64,000 nt of DNA from Methanobrevibacter sp. V74 (GTDB taxonomy: Archaea; Methanobacteriota; Methanobacteria; Methanobacteriales; Methanobacteriaceae): positions 204,001 to 268,000 of the forward strand of contig NZ_CAUJAN010000004.1 in NCBI RefSeq assembly GCF_963082495.1, in the 5' to 3' direction. A program made the position numbers and the translations under genes. Positions 48,912-57,646 of the stretch are shown in pieces; position 1 is the first letter of the stretch; each line of letters begins with the position of its first letter. The notes under the pieces were generated by a model, which saw only the letters and a program-made list of their open reading frames with translations, had not been told where the DNA came from and ran no database searches.

Positions 48912-50090
48912 TTAATTCTTAATATACTTTTTTAAAACGTCAACTTTATCTGTTTCTTCCCAAGGAAGCCCTTCAATACCAAAATGACCTTTTTTAGCTG
49001 TTTGTTTGTAGGTAGTGTCTCTCAGGTGAAGAGATTCGATGATGCCATCTGGAGTTAAACTGAAGTTTTCACGTACAATTTCTTCCATTGTCTTATCACC
49101 AATGTCTGCACCGGTTCCAAAGGTATCTATCATGACCGAAGTTGGTTGAGCCACCCCAATTGCATAAGACAATTGGATTTCACATTTTTCAGCAAGTCCA
49201 CTAGCTACAATGTTTTTAGCAATGTATCTTGCCATGTAACATGCACTCCTATCTACCTTAGTACAGTCTTTTCCTGAAAATGCCCCTCCACCGTGTCTTG
49301 CATATCCACCATAAGTATCTACGATGATTTTACGGCCAGTCAAACCGGCATCACCATGAGGTCCGCCAATTTCAAATTTGCCTGTTGGATTAATGTGTTC
49401 TTTAGTGTCTTCAGTCATTAGCTCTTGGGGAATAACCTCTTTAAAGAGTTTCTCACGAATATCTTCTTTCAGTCTGTCCTGATTGTCTGAAACAGACTCG
49501 TCATGCTGAGTTGACAATACTACCGCATCAAGTGAAACAACATTTCCATCACCATCATAGTTAACTGAGACTTGTGCCTTACCATCAGGCCTTAAATATG
49601 GTATCTCCCCACTTTCCCTAAGTTCTGTTAATTTATTTGTGAGTTTGCGAGCAAGATCAATTGGGAATGGCATTAATGATTCGGTTTCATTGGTTGCATA
49701 GCCAAACATCATACCCTGATCTCCAGCACCAGTTTCTTCATCTTCTCCTCTGTTTACACCTTGGTTAATGTCTGGAGACTGTGAATGAAGTTTATTTGAA
49801 ATTATACAATCATGCCCATCAAATTCTAAATCAGGACTATCATAACCAATTTCAATGATTGTATCTCTTATAATCTTTTCAATTTCATCACCTGAAATAT
49901 CAGCAGTTGATGTAATCTCACCAAATACCATACAAAAGTCGGTTGTTACGCAAGTTTCACATGCAACATGTGAATATTTATCCTGTGCCATATATGCATC
50001 CAATATTGCATCAGAAATTATATCAGCAACTTTATCCGGATGCCCTTGAGTTACTGATTCAGATGTAAATGTCCTATATACTTCGCTCAT
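48912..50090 (-). CDS. metK: S-adenosylmethionine synthetase, bacterial type
   Basis: A 392-aa enzyme making SAM from ATP and methionine. GHPDK at 16-20, [12 protein letters not shown] at 121-132, [14 protein letters not shown] and [16 protein letters not shown] are the signatures of bacterial/eukaryotic MetK. The archaeal MAT family has a different sequence, so this copy was probably acquired by transfer from bacteria. A GGTGAAATA ribosome-binding region precedes the ATG, and a hairpin lies 32-56 nt upstream. It pairs functionally with ahcY at 59.6-60.9 kb. Confidence 0.95.
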   Translation of the reverse strand: MSEVYRTFTSESVTQGHPDKVADIISDAILDAYMAQDKYSHVACETCVTTDFCMVFGEITSTADISGDEIEKIIRDTIIEIGYDSPDLEFDGHDCIISNKLHSQSPDINQGVNRGEDEETGAGDQGMMFGYATNETESLMPFPIDLARKLTNKLTELRESGEIPYLRPDGKAQVSVNYDGDGNVVSLDAVVLSTQHDESVSDNQDRLKEDIREKLFKEVIPQELMTEDTKEHINPTGKFEIGGPHGDAGLTGRKIIVDTYGGYARHGGGAFSGKDCTKVDRSACYMARYIAKNIVASGLAEKCEIQLSYAIGVAQPTSVMIDTFGTGADIGDKTMEEIVRENFSLTPDGIIESLHLRDTTYKQTAKKGHFGIEGLPWEETDKVDVLKKYIKN

Positions 50091-50121
50091 TATTTCACCA
50101 TTTATGAATTATTAAAAGTCA

Positions 50122-50146
50122 GTTTCTTAAACATTCACTAAGAAAC
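50122..50146 (-). promoter_or_regulatory. Hairpin upstream of metK
   Basis: GTTTCTTA ... TAAGAAAC forms an 8-bp perfect stem around a 9-nt spacer, 32-56 nt before the metK ATG. It may be an operator or RNA hairpin in the leader. It does not match the SAM riboswitch classes I know. Confidence 0.45.
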
Positions 50147-50283
50147 GATAAACATACATATTTTAATATCTTTTAATTATTAAAACTTATTAAAAAATGA
50201 AATATTTTATAAAAATCCACATCCAGTGACAATAATCCAATTAATTTTATTAATATTGAAAAACAATTATTATATAGATTAAA

Positions 50284-51387
50284 ATGAATGACAAAATTAG
50301 TATTATTTTACCTATTTTTAATGTTGGAGACCATCTCAAAGGTGGAATTGACTCTTTAATTAACCAAAGCATAGGTAATGAAAATTTAGAAATCATAATG
50401 GTCAATGATTGCTCAACTGATGAATCTAACATGATAATAGATGAATACGATGCTAACTATGATTGTTGTCATGCCATCCATCATGAAAAAAACAGCGGCG
50501 CCGCATATACTCCCCGCAACACCGGTATTGAAGCATGCACCGGAGACTATATAATGTTTCTTGATCCGGACGACAGATACACTCCAGATGCAATTGAAAC
50601 ACTATACCAAGCAGTTAAAGTCAATGATGCCCAAATAGCTTTTGGCCGTTTTAGAAGAATATTCGAATACGGAGGCAAAGTTCAAAAGTCATACTCCCCA
50701 TATAAAGATGAGATAGAAAAGCACTACCCGAATGAGGTTTTTGAAACTGAAAACTTCATTAATGTTCCGGATTTCCTTTGGGACAATTTTGTTGAGAGAT
50801 TCCTATATGGCAAAACATTAGAAGTAACATACCCAAGAGACACTCCTCTCGATATTATAAAGGTAGATAATATTGAACAGGAACCGGATATTCTGAAAAT
50901 GCACCCGTCAGTGTGGAGTAAAATTTATAGAAGGGACTTAATCATGGATAATGGCATTCGTTTCCAGCCATTTGTTTCAGGAGATGACATGGCATTTGCC
51001 CTTGAAACGTTCCTTAAAGCTGAAGGAATAGTATTCTTAAATAATTTCATGTGCTATGACTATTATATTCGTGATTTGCCAAATGATAAATCAATTACAA
51101 AAACCGTCAATGTCAGATTGCTTGACGAATTGATGGAATCCTATATTTACTGTAGGAAATGTACCGATGGCTTTTCAAAAGAAGTGCAAAACGTTAGCGT
51201 GAATCCTCACCTCCTACATTGGACATATACTTGGAAAAACTCTCCGTTTACCAAAAAAGAGAATAAATTACTTTTAAGTAAAGTAAATAAACTTAAAAAG
51301 ATCCACTATACTGATTTAAAAACTAAATGCCTGTTATCTTCCATTACAACAGCATTAGAAAGTAAAATTTATACCACACGTGAGTAA
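50284..51387 (+). CDS. Glycosyltransferase family 2
   Basis: A 367-aa GT2 enzyme. ISIILPIFNVGDHLKGGIDS, VNDCSTDESN, NTGIEACTGDYIMFLDPDDR (DxD-type metal site), then a variable acceptor-binding part to about 360. It probably adds a sugar to the surface polymer or to a lipid-linked glycan. It stands alone next to metK, and no start-proximal ribosome-binding site is evident. The G+C at the 5' half seems slightly higher than in the LicD genes. Confidence 0.85.
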   Translation: MNDKISIILPIFNVGDHLKGGIDSLINQSIGNENLEIIMVNDCSTDESNMIIDEYDANYDCCHAIHHEKNSGAAYTPRNTGIEACTGDYIMFLDPDDRYTPDAIETLYQAVKVNDAQIAFGRFRRIFEYGGKVQKSYSPYKDEIEKHYPNEVFETENFINVPDFLWDNFVERFLYGKTLEVTYPRDTPLDIIKVDNIEQEPDILKMHPSVWSKIYRRDLIMDNGIRFQPFVSGDDMAFALETFLKAEGIVFLNNFMCYDYYIRDLPNDKSITKTVNVRLLDELMESYIYCRKCTDGFSKEVQNVSVNPHLLHWTYTWKNSPFTKKENKLLLSKVNKLKKIHYTDLKTKCLLSSITTALESKIYTTRE

Positions 51388-51420
51388 ATCTCACGAAATA
51401 ACATTTTAAAAAATAAGGAG

Positions 51421-51582
51421 TCAATCCTTTTTCGTACTTAAATCATCATTATAAAAACGATAGAAATCAGCACAGAAATCACAAATCGGAAATTGGCCAT
51501 TGCGATAATATGCCAAGTCGGCTTTATTCATATCGAATTTCTTGCCGCAGATAAAACAAGTTTCTATTTTTTTTTCCGCCAT
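51421..51582 (-). CDS. Small two-CxxC zinc protein (53 aa)
   Basis: MAEKKIETCFICGKKFDMNK ... ICDFCADFYRFYNDD. Two Cys pairs (CFIC and CDFC) about 24 residues apart could bind one zinc. No family is named. It converges with the glycosyltransferase gene and is upstream of nothing on its strand within 160 nt. It is short enough to be missed by routine gene calling. Confidence 0.55.
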   Translation of the reverse strand: MAEKKIETCFICGKKFDMNKADLAYYRNGQFPICDFCADFYRFYNDDLSTKKD

Positions 51583-51624
51583 ATTAAACCTTAAAAAAAA
51601 GAAAATGATTAGGTTAAATTATAT

Positions 51625-53151
51625 TTAACCTATGTTGTATTTTTGCAAGAGCAAAATCTCTTCGGTAGATACTTTTCCACCTTTTTTGAATTTTTCAAAG
51701 ATTTGCTGTGCCCTTTGTCTTTCTTCACGGTTTTTATTAGGGCCGGAAGATCCTTTGTTATCAGGTTTTCTACGTTTAGGTTTGTTGGAACCTAATTTTT
51801 TGTTGATAACATGAATATCACTTAAGATAGCTTTAAATTCTTCATGTTTAGCGGATGCATTTTTACGTGCTTCAATGAAGTTTTTATGTGCTTCATCTGC
51901 TGCAGTTCTGATGTCATCTGTTTTTCTGAAATATTTAAGCATTTCCTCGTGAGCTGTTTGAGCTTTTTCTGAAAGTTCAATAACTTTTTCATGTTCTTTT
52001 TCAGACAGTTTTCTCAATTCATCAGCTTCAGCTTTAACAGATTCATCTTCATGAATGTCCATTAATTGTTTTCTTAAATCATTTGCATTTTTAACAAGCT
52101 GATTTTCTTTCTTGATATCTAAAACGCGAGTTTCAATGATCTTGTCGATTTTTTTGATTTCATTTTCTATTTTAACTTTATCGCGTTTACCGGAATTCCA
52201 TTCAATATTTTTGATTTTGATGTTTGCTTCATTACGAGCTCTTTTAGCAGCTTCAACATCTTTATTGATTTCATTACGCTCGTTTTTGTATTCAATAGCT
52301 TTGTTTAAGTTTTCCTTTAAAGATGCATTTAACTCATCTCTAATTCTACGGTGTTCTCTAGCTATTTTATTGAACTCTTCCCTTTCATCAGCAGCTTTTG
52401 CGATTTCAGCTTCTTTTTCATTTTTTTGTTTTCTTACGCCTTCCATGGTGTCGGCAAGAACAAATTCAGGTTTTTCTTCAGAAGCATCTTCGGCTTCTTC
52501 AACAGTTTCTTCTTCAGCGGTTAATTGATTAAGGATTTTATCTAAGACTTTGGTTAAGTCTTTTTCTTCTACTACAACATCAGCTATTTCCTTTACAGAA
52601 TCTTTTGCATTGAATGCAATTCCGCAACCAGCTGATTCAATCATAGAAATGTCGTTTGCGCCATCTCCAACAGCAACTACATCTTCAAGTGCAATTCCTG
52701 CTTTTTCAACATGGTCTTTTAATACATCTAATTTAGAACCAGAAACTAAAGGACCAGTCACTTCGCCAGTTAATTTACCATCTTCGACTGTGAAACTGTT
52801 AGTGTAAACTGCTTCAACTCCGAGTTTGTCGCAAACTTCGCTAGCCACTACATCAAAACTACCACTGATGATAGCCACATCAATATTTTTTTCCTTCAAG
52901 CCATTGATGGTGTCAAGAGCACCAGCCATTAATGGAAGTTCGCTAGCAACTTTTTGGATTTCCTCAATTGAAGTTCCTTCAAGAAGTTGAACTCTGTCTT
53001 TAATAGAAGTTTCAAAGTCTATTTCACCTTGCATAGCTTTTTCAGTAATTTCAGCTATGTCTTCTTCAACATTTGCTAATTTTCCTATCTCATCTATTGC
53101 TTCACCATCAATAATAACATTATCTAAGTCAAATACTACAAGTTTAATCAA
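51625..53151 (-). CDS. HAD phosphoserine phosphatase-like domain fused to long coiled coil
   Basis: A 508-aa protein. Residues 1-210 are a SerB-type HAD phosphatase: motif I FDLDNVIID, motif II ISGSFD, motif III/IV VGDGANDISMIESAG. Residues about 225-470 are a highly charged coiled coil (many EK/RE heptads), then a basic linker (KPKRRKPDNKG) and a short C-terminal helix. Start: TTG at 53151 with GGTGG 5 nt upstream; the nearby ATG frame stops at once. It lies 12 nt after tbp and is probably co-transcribed. The coiled coil suggests binding to a polymer or complex besides any serine-biosynthesis role. Confidence 0.8.
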   Translation of the reverse strand: MIKLVVFDLDNVIIDGEAIDEIGKLANVEEDIAEITEKAMQGEIDFETSIKDRVQLLEGTSIEEIQKVASELPLMAGALDTINGLKEKNIDVAIISGSFDVVASEVCDKLGVEAVYTNSFTVEDGKLTGEVTGPLVSGSKLDVLKDHVEKAGIALEDVVAVGDGANDISMIESAGCGIAFNAKDSVKEIADVVVEEKDLTKVLDKILNQLTAEEETVEEAEDASEEKPEFVLADTMEGVRKQKNEKEAEIAKAADEREEFNKIAREHRRIRDELNASLKENLNKAIEYKNERNEINKDVEAAKRARNEANIKIKNIEWNSGKRDKVKIENEIKKIDKIIETRVLDIKKENQLVKNANDLRKQLMDIHEDESVKAEADELRKLSEKEHEKVIELSEKAQTAHEEMLKYFRKTDDIRTAADEAHKNFIEARKNASAKHEEFKAILSDIHVINKKLGSNKPKRRKPDNKGSSGPNKNREERQRAQQIFEKFKKGGKVSTEEILLLQKYNIG

Positions 53152-53163
53152 TCATACCACCAA

Positions 53164-53709
53164 TTATAATAAATCTAGCTCACTTAATCTATCGTAAGCT
53201 CTTTCGACACCAAGTTTAGCGTCGCTTTTGGTTTTAGCACCGGTACAAACCACTTTACCAGAACCAAATAATAACAATACAACTTTAGGGTCAGATAATC
53301 TGTATACCAAACCAGGGAATTGTTCAGGTTCGTATTCAGTATTTTCCAATTCTAAAGCGACTGCTTCTAAGTTTAATGTGGATTCTAAGTTTGCAGAAGC
53401 CACAATGTTTTGAATTTTAATATCGAATTCGTGAGGAATTTCAGTATCAATACTCCTCATCAAGTCGACAGTTTTTTTAATTGCTAATCTAGAATCATCT
53501 ATAGATTTTGCTCCAGTACAAACAAGCTTACCAGAGCTAAAAATTAATGCTGCTGTTTTAGGATCTTTGAGTTTAAATACCAATCCCGGAAACTGTTCAC
53601 GATTAAAATTAACCCCTTCCAAAGCTTCAGATACTTCAGTTAAGACAATATCTTTTCCAATGCTTGCAGAAGCAACAATGTTTTCAATTTTAATATCAAC
53701 ATCGGTCAA
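53164..53709 (-). CDS. tbp: TATA-box-binding protein
   Basis: A 181-aa general transcription factor. Two direct repeats of about 88 residues are plain: IENIVASASIGKDI ... EQFPGLVFKLKDPK ... GKLVCTGAKS, and IQNIVASANLESTL ... EQFPGLVYRLSDPK ... GKVVCTGAKT. Each supplies half of the DNA-binding saddle. It starts the tbp-serB-like operon. A TATA element lies about 100 nt upstream. Confidence 0.97.
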   Translation of the reverse strand: MTDVDIKIENIVASASIGKDIVLTEVSEALEGVNFNREQFPGLVFKLKDPKTAALIFSSGKLVCTGAKSIDDSRLAIKKTVDLMRSIDTEIPHEFDIKIQNIVASANLESTLNLEAVALELENTEYEPEQFPGLVYRLSDPKVVLLLFGSGKVVCTGAKTKSDAKLGVERAYDRLSELDLL

Positions 53710-53807
53710 TTTAAAACCTCCAATTTGTTTTTAAAAGTAGTAAGTAAAATTTAAGAAAACAAAAATATTAAATTAAATTTTCACTAATTAAATATTTTAT
53801 TTAAATA

Positions 53808-53819
53808 GTATATAAAGTT
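53808..53819 (-). promoter_or_regulatory. TATA box of tbp
   Basis: On the minus strand ACTTTATATACT is a good archaeal TATA element about 100 nt before the tbp ATG, which implies a leader of about 70 nt. No BRE could be judged firmly. Nearby A/T stretches make alternative sites possible. Confidence 0.4.
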
Positions 53820-54073
53820 ATGTTTATTTAAAATAGATTAGACTTTTTATAAAAAAAAGCAAAATAATGACTTTTCGAAATAAAAGTTTATTTATAAATA
53901 AAAATCAAAAACATGTATTGAAAAAACCTGTTTATAAATGTTGCTACTTTTCAATAATATTTTATAAAAACCGGCTATTAAAAAATGAAATTGCAATAAA
54001 CACCAAATCAACCACCGATGTTCACTAATCATTATATATAATAATCAATGCTGACAAAAGTACATTTGATATC

Positions 54074-54610
54074 ATGATTGAAGTTGAAGTAAAAGCTGAA
54101 ATAAATAATTTTAAAGAAATGGAAGAAAAACTAGAAAAACTAGGTGCTGAAAAAAGTAAAAAGGAATTTCAGGAAGACATATACTTTGCAAGCCCAATTG
54201 TAGACTTTGCCAGAAGTGATGAAGCCCTAAGAATAAGGTCTACAAACAATGACACTTTCATAACCTATAAAGGCCCAAAACTCAACGATAAAGCAAAAAC
54301 CAGAAAAGAAGTTGAGATGGCAATAGAAAGTGCAAGAAAAGCCAGAGATATCCTTGAAGAGATTGGTTTTAAAGAAGTAAGGCGCGTTAGGAAAAATCGT
54401 CAATACTACACTTTTGAGAACTTTGAAATTTCACTTGATGATGTCGAAGGATTAAGGCCATATATGGAAATAGAAATAGCTTTAGAGGGCAATTCTGACT
54501 ACAGTGAAGCCCAAGATAAAATTTTCAAACTCTTTGAAAAATTAGGCATCACAGAAGGCTTTGAGAGAACCTCTTATTTGGAACTTTTAGAAAACTTAAA
54601 TAATGACTAA
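54074..54610 (+). CDS. CYTH-domain protein (class IV adenylate cyclase CyaB-like)
   Basis: A 178-aa CYTH fold protein. The EVEVKAEI opening is the ExExK motif. Later come EALRIRSTNN, FITYKGPKL, KTRKEVEMAI and KNRQYYTFENFEISLDDVEGL, each giving the charged tunnel residues. Archaeal relatives may act as triphosphatases or thiamine-triphosphatase-like enzymes rather than cyclases. A TATA-like ATTATATATAAT lies about 40 nt before the ATG, and the leader is very short. Confidence 0.85.
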   Translation: MIEVEVKAEINNFKEMEEKLEKLGAEKSKKEFQEDIYFASPIVDFARSDEALRIRSTNNDTFITYKGPKLNDKAKTRKEVEMAIESARKARDILEEIGFKEVRRVRKNRQYYTFENFEISLDDVEGLRPYMEIEIALEGNSDYSEAQDKIFKLFEKLGITEGFERTSYLELLENLNND

Positions 54611-54647
54611 ATAATAATATTAAATATTAACTTAACGAAGTGATATA

Positions 54648-55811
54648 TTGCAATATTTTATAAGTCATTATAATAAAGAATGTGAAATTACATTTCCCGA
54701 CGATTTCATAATTTATGATACAACCTTAAGAGACGGTGAACAAACTCCCGGAGTTTGCTTTAGCCTTAATGAAAAATTGGAAATCGCTAGAAAATTGGAT
54801 CAATTAAAAATTCATCAAATTGAAGCTGGATTTCCTATTGTTTCACAAAGCGAAAGAGAATCAGTAAAAGCAATAGCCAATGAAGGTCTTGATGCTAAAA
54901 TTTTGGCCCTGACAAGAACAAAGCCGGAAGATATTGATGCGGCGATTGATTGTGATGTTGACGGAATAATCACATTTGTTGGAACCTCCGACATTCACCT
55001 AGACCACAAAATGCACATTACACGTCAAGATGCCATTAACTTATGTGAAACTGCAGTTGATTATGCTAAAGATCATGGATTATATGTTGCATTTTCCGCA
55101 GAAGACGCAACCAGAACCGATATTGAATTTTTAAAAAGGATATATTCAAAAGCGCAGGAATGTAAAGCTGACAGAGTTCATATTGCAGACACCACAGGTG
55201 CAATAACACCTCAGGGTATCGAGTATATGGTTCGCGAACTTGTAAAAGACCTGGACATCAACATAGCTCTTCACTGCCACAATGACTTTGGCCTTGCAGT
55301 CATAAACTCAATTACAGGAGTCTTGGCCGGTGCTAAAGGTATTTCAACAACTGTAAATGGAATTGGTGAGAGAGCAGGCAATGCTTCACTTGAAGAAATA
55401 ATTATGGCTTTGAAAATCCTTTATGGTAAAGATTTAGGTTTTAAAACAAAATACATTACAGAACTGTCAAATATTGTTTCAAACGCCAGCGGACTTCCGA
55501 TTCCATACAACAAACCTGTTGTTGGAAACAATGTATTTAGACACGAATCCGGAATCCATGTTGATGCGGTTATTGAAGAGCCGCTATGCTATGAACCTTA
55601 TATACCTGAGCTTGTTGGACAGAAACGTCAATTAGTGCTCGGCAAACATTCCGGATGTAGAGCTGTAAGAGCTAAATTAAATGAATGTGAACTTGATGTG
55701 AGTGATGACGAGTTAATTGAAATTGTAAAACAAGTTAAAAAACAAAGGGAAGAAGGCAAATACATTAACGACACAGTATTCAAGGAAATTGTTAAAAATA
55801 CTAAAAGATAA
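54648..55811 (+). CDS. aksA: Homocitrate synthase (AksA-like)
   Basis: A 387-aa alpha-isopropylmalate/homocitrate synthase family enzyme. IYDTTLRDGEQTPGVCFS, EAGFPIVSQSER, HCHNDFGLAV and VNGIGERAGNASLEE are the family motifs. It lacks the long C-terminal regulatory domain of LeuA and CimA, which favours AksA, the enzyme that extends 2-oxoglutarate for coenzyme B. The aconitase-type gene 9 nt downstream supports this. Start: TTG at 54648 after GAAGTGAT. LeuA-type function is the main alternative. Confidence 0.8.
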   Translation: MQYFISHYNKECEITFPDDFIIYDTTLRDGEQTPGVCFSLNEKLEIARKLDQLKIHQIEAGFPIVSQSERESVKAIANEGLDAKILALTRTKPEDIDAAIDCDVDGIITFVGTSDIHLDHKMHITRQDAINLCETAVDYAKDHGLYVAFSAEDATRTDIEFLKRIYSKAQECKADRVHIADTTGAITPQGIEYMVRELVKDLDINIALHCHNDFGLAVINSITGVLAGAKGISTTVNGIGERAGNASLEEIIMALKILYGKDLGFKTKYITELSNIVSNASGLPIPYNKPVVGNNVFRHESGIHVDAVIEEPLCYEPYIPELVGQKRQLVLGKHSGCRAVRAKLNECELDVSDDELIEIVKQVKKQREEGKYINDTVFKEIVKNTKR

Positions 55812-55820
55812 GGCAATAAT

Positions 55821-57074
55821 ATGAATATTACTGAAAAAATCTTATCTGCAAAAGCGGGCCATGAAGTAACCCCTGGAGAAATCATAGAAATTCCAGTTGA
55901 CCTTGCAATGTCTCATGATGGAACAAGCCCCCCTGCAATTAAAACATTTGAAAAAATATCCAACAAAGTATGGGATTCGGAAAAAATAGCCATTATCTTT
56001 GACCACAATGTCCCTGCAAATACTATCGGTTCGGCAGAATTTCAAAAAGTCTGTAGGAATTTTATAAACGAGCAAAATATCACAAAAAACTTCATTCATG
56101 GGGAGGGAATTTGCCATCAGGTAGTTCCTGAAATGGGTCTTGTCGAACCTGGAAAAGTTATCGTTGGTGCTGATTCGCATACCTGCACCTATGGTGCATT
56201 CGGAGCATTTTCAACTGGTATGGGAGCAACTGACCTTGCAATGGTCTGGGCAACTGGCAAAACATGGTTTATGGTTCCTCAAGCCATTAAAATAAATGTT
56301 ACAGGAAAACTGAATGAATACATTGCTCCTAAAGACATCATACTAAACATTATCGGCAATGTAGGAATAGCTGGCGCAACTTATAAGACTGCAGAATTTA
56401 CAGGTGAAACTATCGAAAATATGGGCGTTGAAGGAAGAGCGACCATGTGTAATATGGCAATTGAAATGGGTGCTAAAAATGGCATAATGGAACCGAATAA
56501 TGAAGTAATCCAATACATTTGCCAAAAAACAAATAAAAAAGAGTCTGAATTAAATATTGTTAGGTCTGATAAAGATGCAGTTTATGAAAAAGAACTCAAT
56601 TTTGACATTAGTGATTTAGAACCGCAAATTGCCTGTCCAAATGATGTGGATAATGTAAAGGACATCTCAAAAATTGATGGAACATCAATTGACCAATGCC
56701 TAATTGGATCATGCACTAATGGAAGACTTTCAGATTTAAAAGAAGCCGCTGAAATTTTAAAAGACAATGAAATTGACGACAGCGTTAGACTGCTAATTCT
56801 TCCAGCTTCAAGAGAAATATACAAAGAGGCGATGCATCTAGGTTTCATTGATACATTTATTGATGCCGGAGCCATCATTTGTAATCCTGGCTGTGGTCCG
56901 TGTCTTGGAGGACATATGGGCGTTTTATCCAAAGGAGAATCCTGCATTTCCACTACCAATCGTAACTTTAAAGGCAGAATGGGAGATCCTAAATCTGAAG
57001 TATACTTATCCAGCTCCAAAGTAGTAGCGGCATCAGCCATTACTGGAGTTATTACAAATCCAAAAGATTTATAG
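55821..57074 (+). CDS. Homoaconitase/3-isopropylmalate dehydratase large subunit
   Basis: A 417-aa aconitase-family large subunit (AksD/LeuC). It binds a [4Fe-4S] cluster through Cys in CLIGSCTNGRLSDL and the pair in CNPGCGPCLGGHMG. MSHDGTSPPAIKTFEK, HGEGICHQVVPEMG and GADSHTCTYGAFGAFSTGMG are conserved. Next to an AksA-like synthase, the homocitrate-to-homoisocitrate step of coenzyme B biosynthesis is more likely than leucine. The small subunit is not in this window. Confidence 0.85.
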   Translation: MNITEKILSAKAGHEVTPGEIIEIPVDLAMSHDGTSPPAIKTFEKISNKVWDSEKIAIIFDHNVPANTIGSAEFQKVCRNFINEQNITKNFIHGEGICHQVVPEMGLVEPGKVIVGADSHTCTYGAFGAFSTGMGATDLAMVWATGKTWFMVPQAIKINVTGKLNEYIAPKDIILNIIGNVGIAGATYKTAEFTGETIENMGVEGRATMCNMAIEMGAKNGIMEPNNEVIQYICQKTNKKESELNIVRSDKDAVYEKELNFDISDLEPQIACPNDVDNVKDISKIDGTSIDQCLIGSCTNGRLSDLKEAAEILKDNEIDDSVRLLILPASREIYKEAMHLGFIDTFIDAGAIICNPGCGPCLGGHMGVLSKGESCISTTNRNFKGRMGDPKSEVYLSSSKVVAASAITGVITNPKDL

Positions 57075-57083
57075 GTAATTAAA

Positions 57084-57641
57084 ATGACCCCCGATAAAAA
57101 TGAGGCCAACAAAAGCCTCATCGAAAAAATAACAGAACTAGAAGAAAAACACGACGAAAATTTCTCGAATACACAAAAAATCCTACTAACAACCGACGGA
57201 TCCATTACCGCAATTTTAGATGTATTGTACGGTAAAATTACCCTTAAAACACTTGACCAGCATTTCGAAGATGCAGATGAAAATCATGCAAGATTAGTGA
57301 ATGTTGGCGAAGGCGAGGAGATTAATTTTAGAGAAGTTATAATGCATAGAAACGGTAATCCTTTGATATATGCCATCTCGCATATACCGTTAAAACGATG
57401 CTCCAAAGAAGTTTGTGCAGATTTGATTAGGGCAGATATACCGATTGGTAGAATCTTAAAAAATTACCATATTGAATCCAGACGTGAAGTAAATAACATA
57501 TTCATAGAAAAACCAAATGAAACTCTAAAAAAGATTTTCAAAACAGACGAGGACATGCTGGCACGTGATTACATTATAATCCACCATGATGAAATATTGA
57601 TGTGGATTAAAGAAGTATTCCCAATTAGCTATTTCAGGTGA
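57084..57641 (+). CDS. Chorismate lyase-like protein (DUF98/UbiC family)
   Basis: A 185-aa protein. ILLTTDGSITAILDVLYGK, VNVGEGEEINFREVIM and NPLIYAISHIPLKRC fit the DUF98/chorismate pyruvate-lyase family. Archaeal members are thought to supply 4-hydroxybenzoate for methanopterin. It is 9 nt after the aconitase gene and overlaps or touches the FEN1 start, so the four genes form one transcript. Confidence 0.75.
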   Translation: MTPDKNEANKSLIEKITELEEKHDENFSNTQKILLTTDGSITAILDVLYGKITLKTLDQHFEDADENHARLVNVGEGEEINFREVIMHRNGNPLIYAISHIPLKRCSKEVCADLIRADIPIGRILKNYHIESRREVNNIFIEKPNETLKKIFKTDEDMLARDYIIIHHDEILMWIKEVFPISYFR

Positions 57642-57646
57642 TTGAA

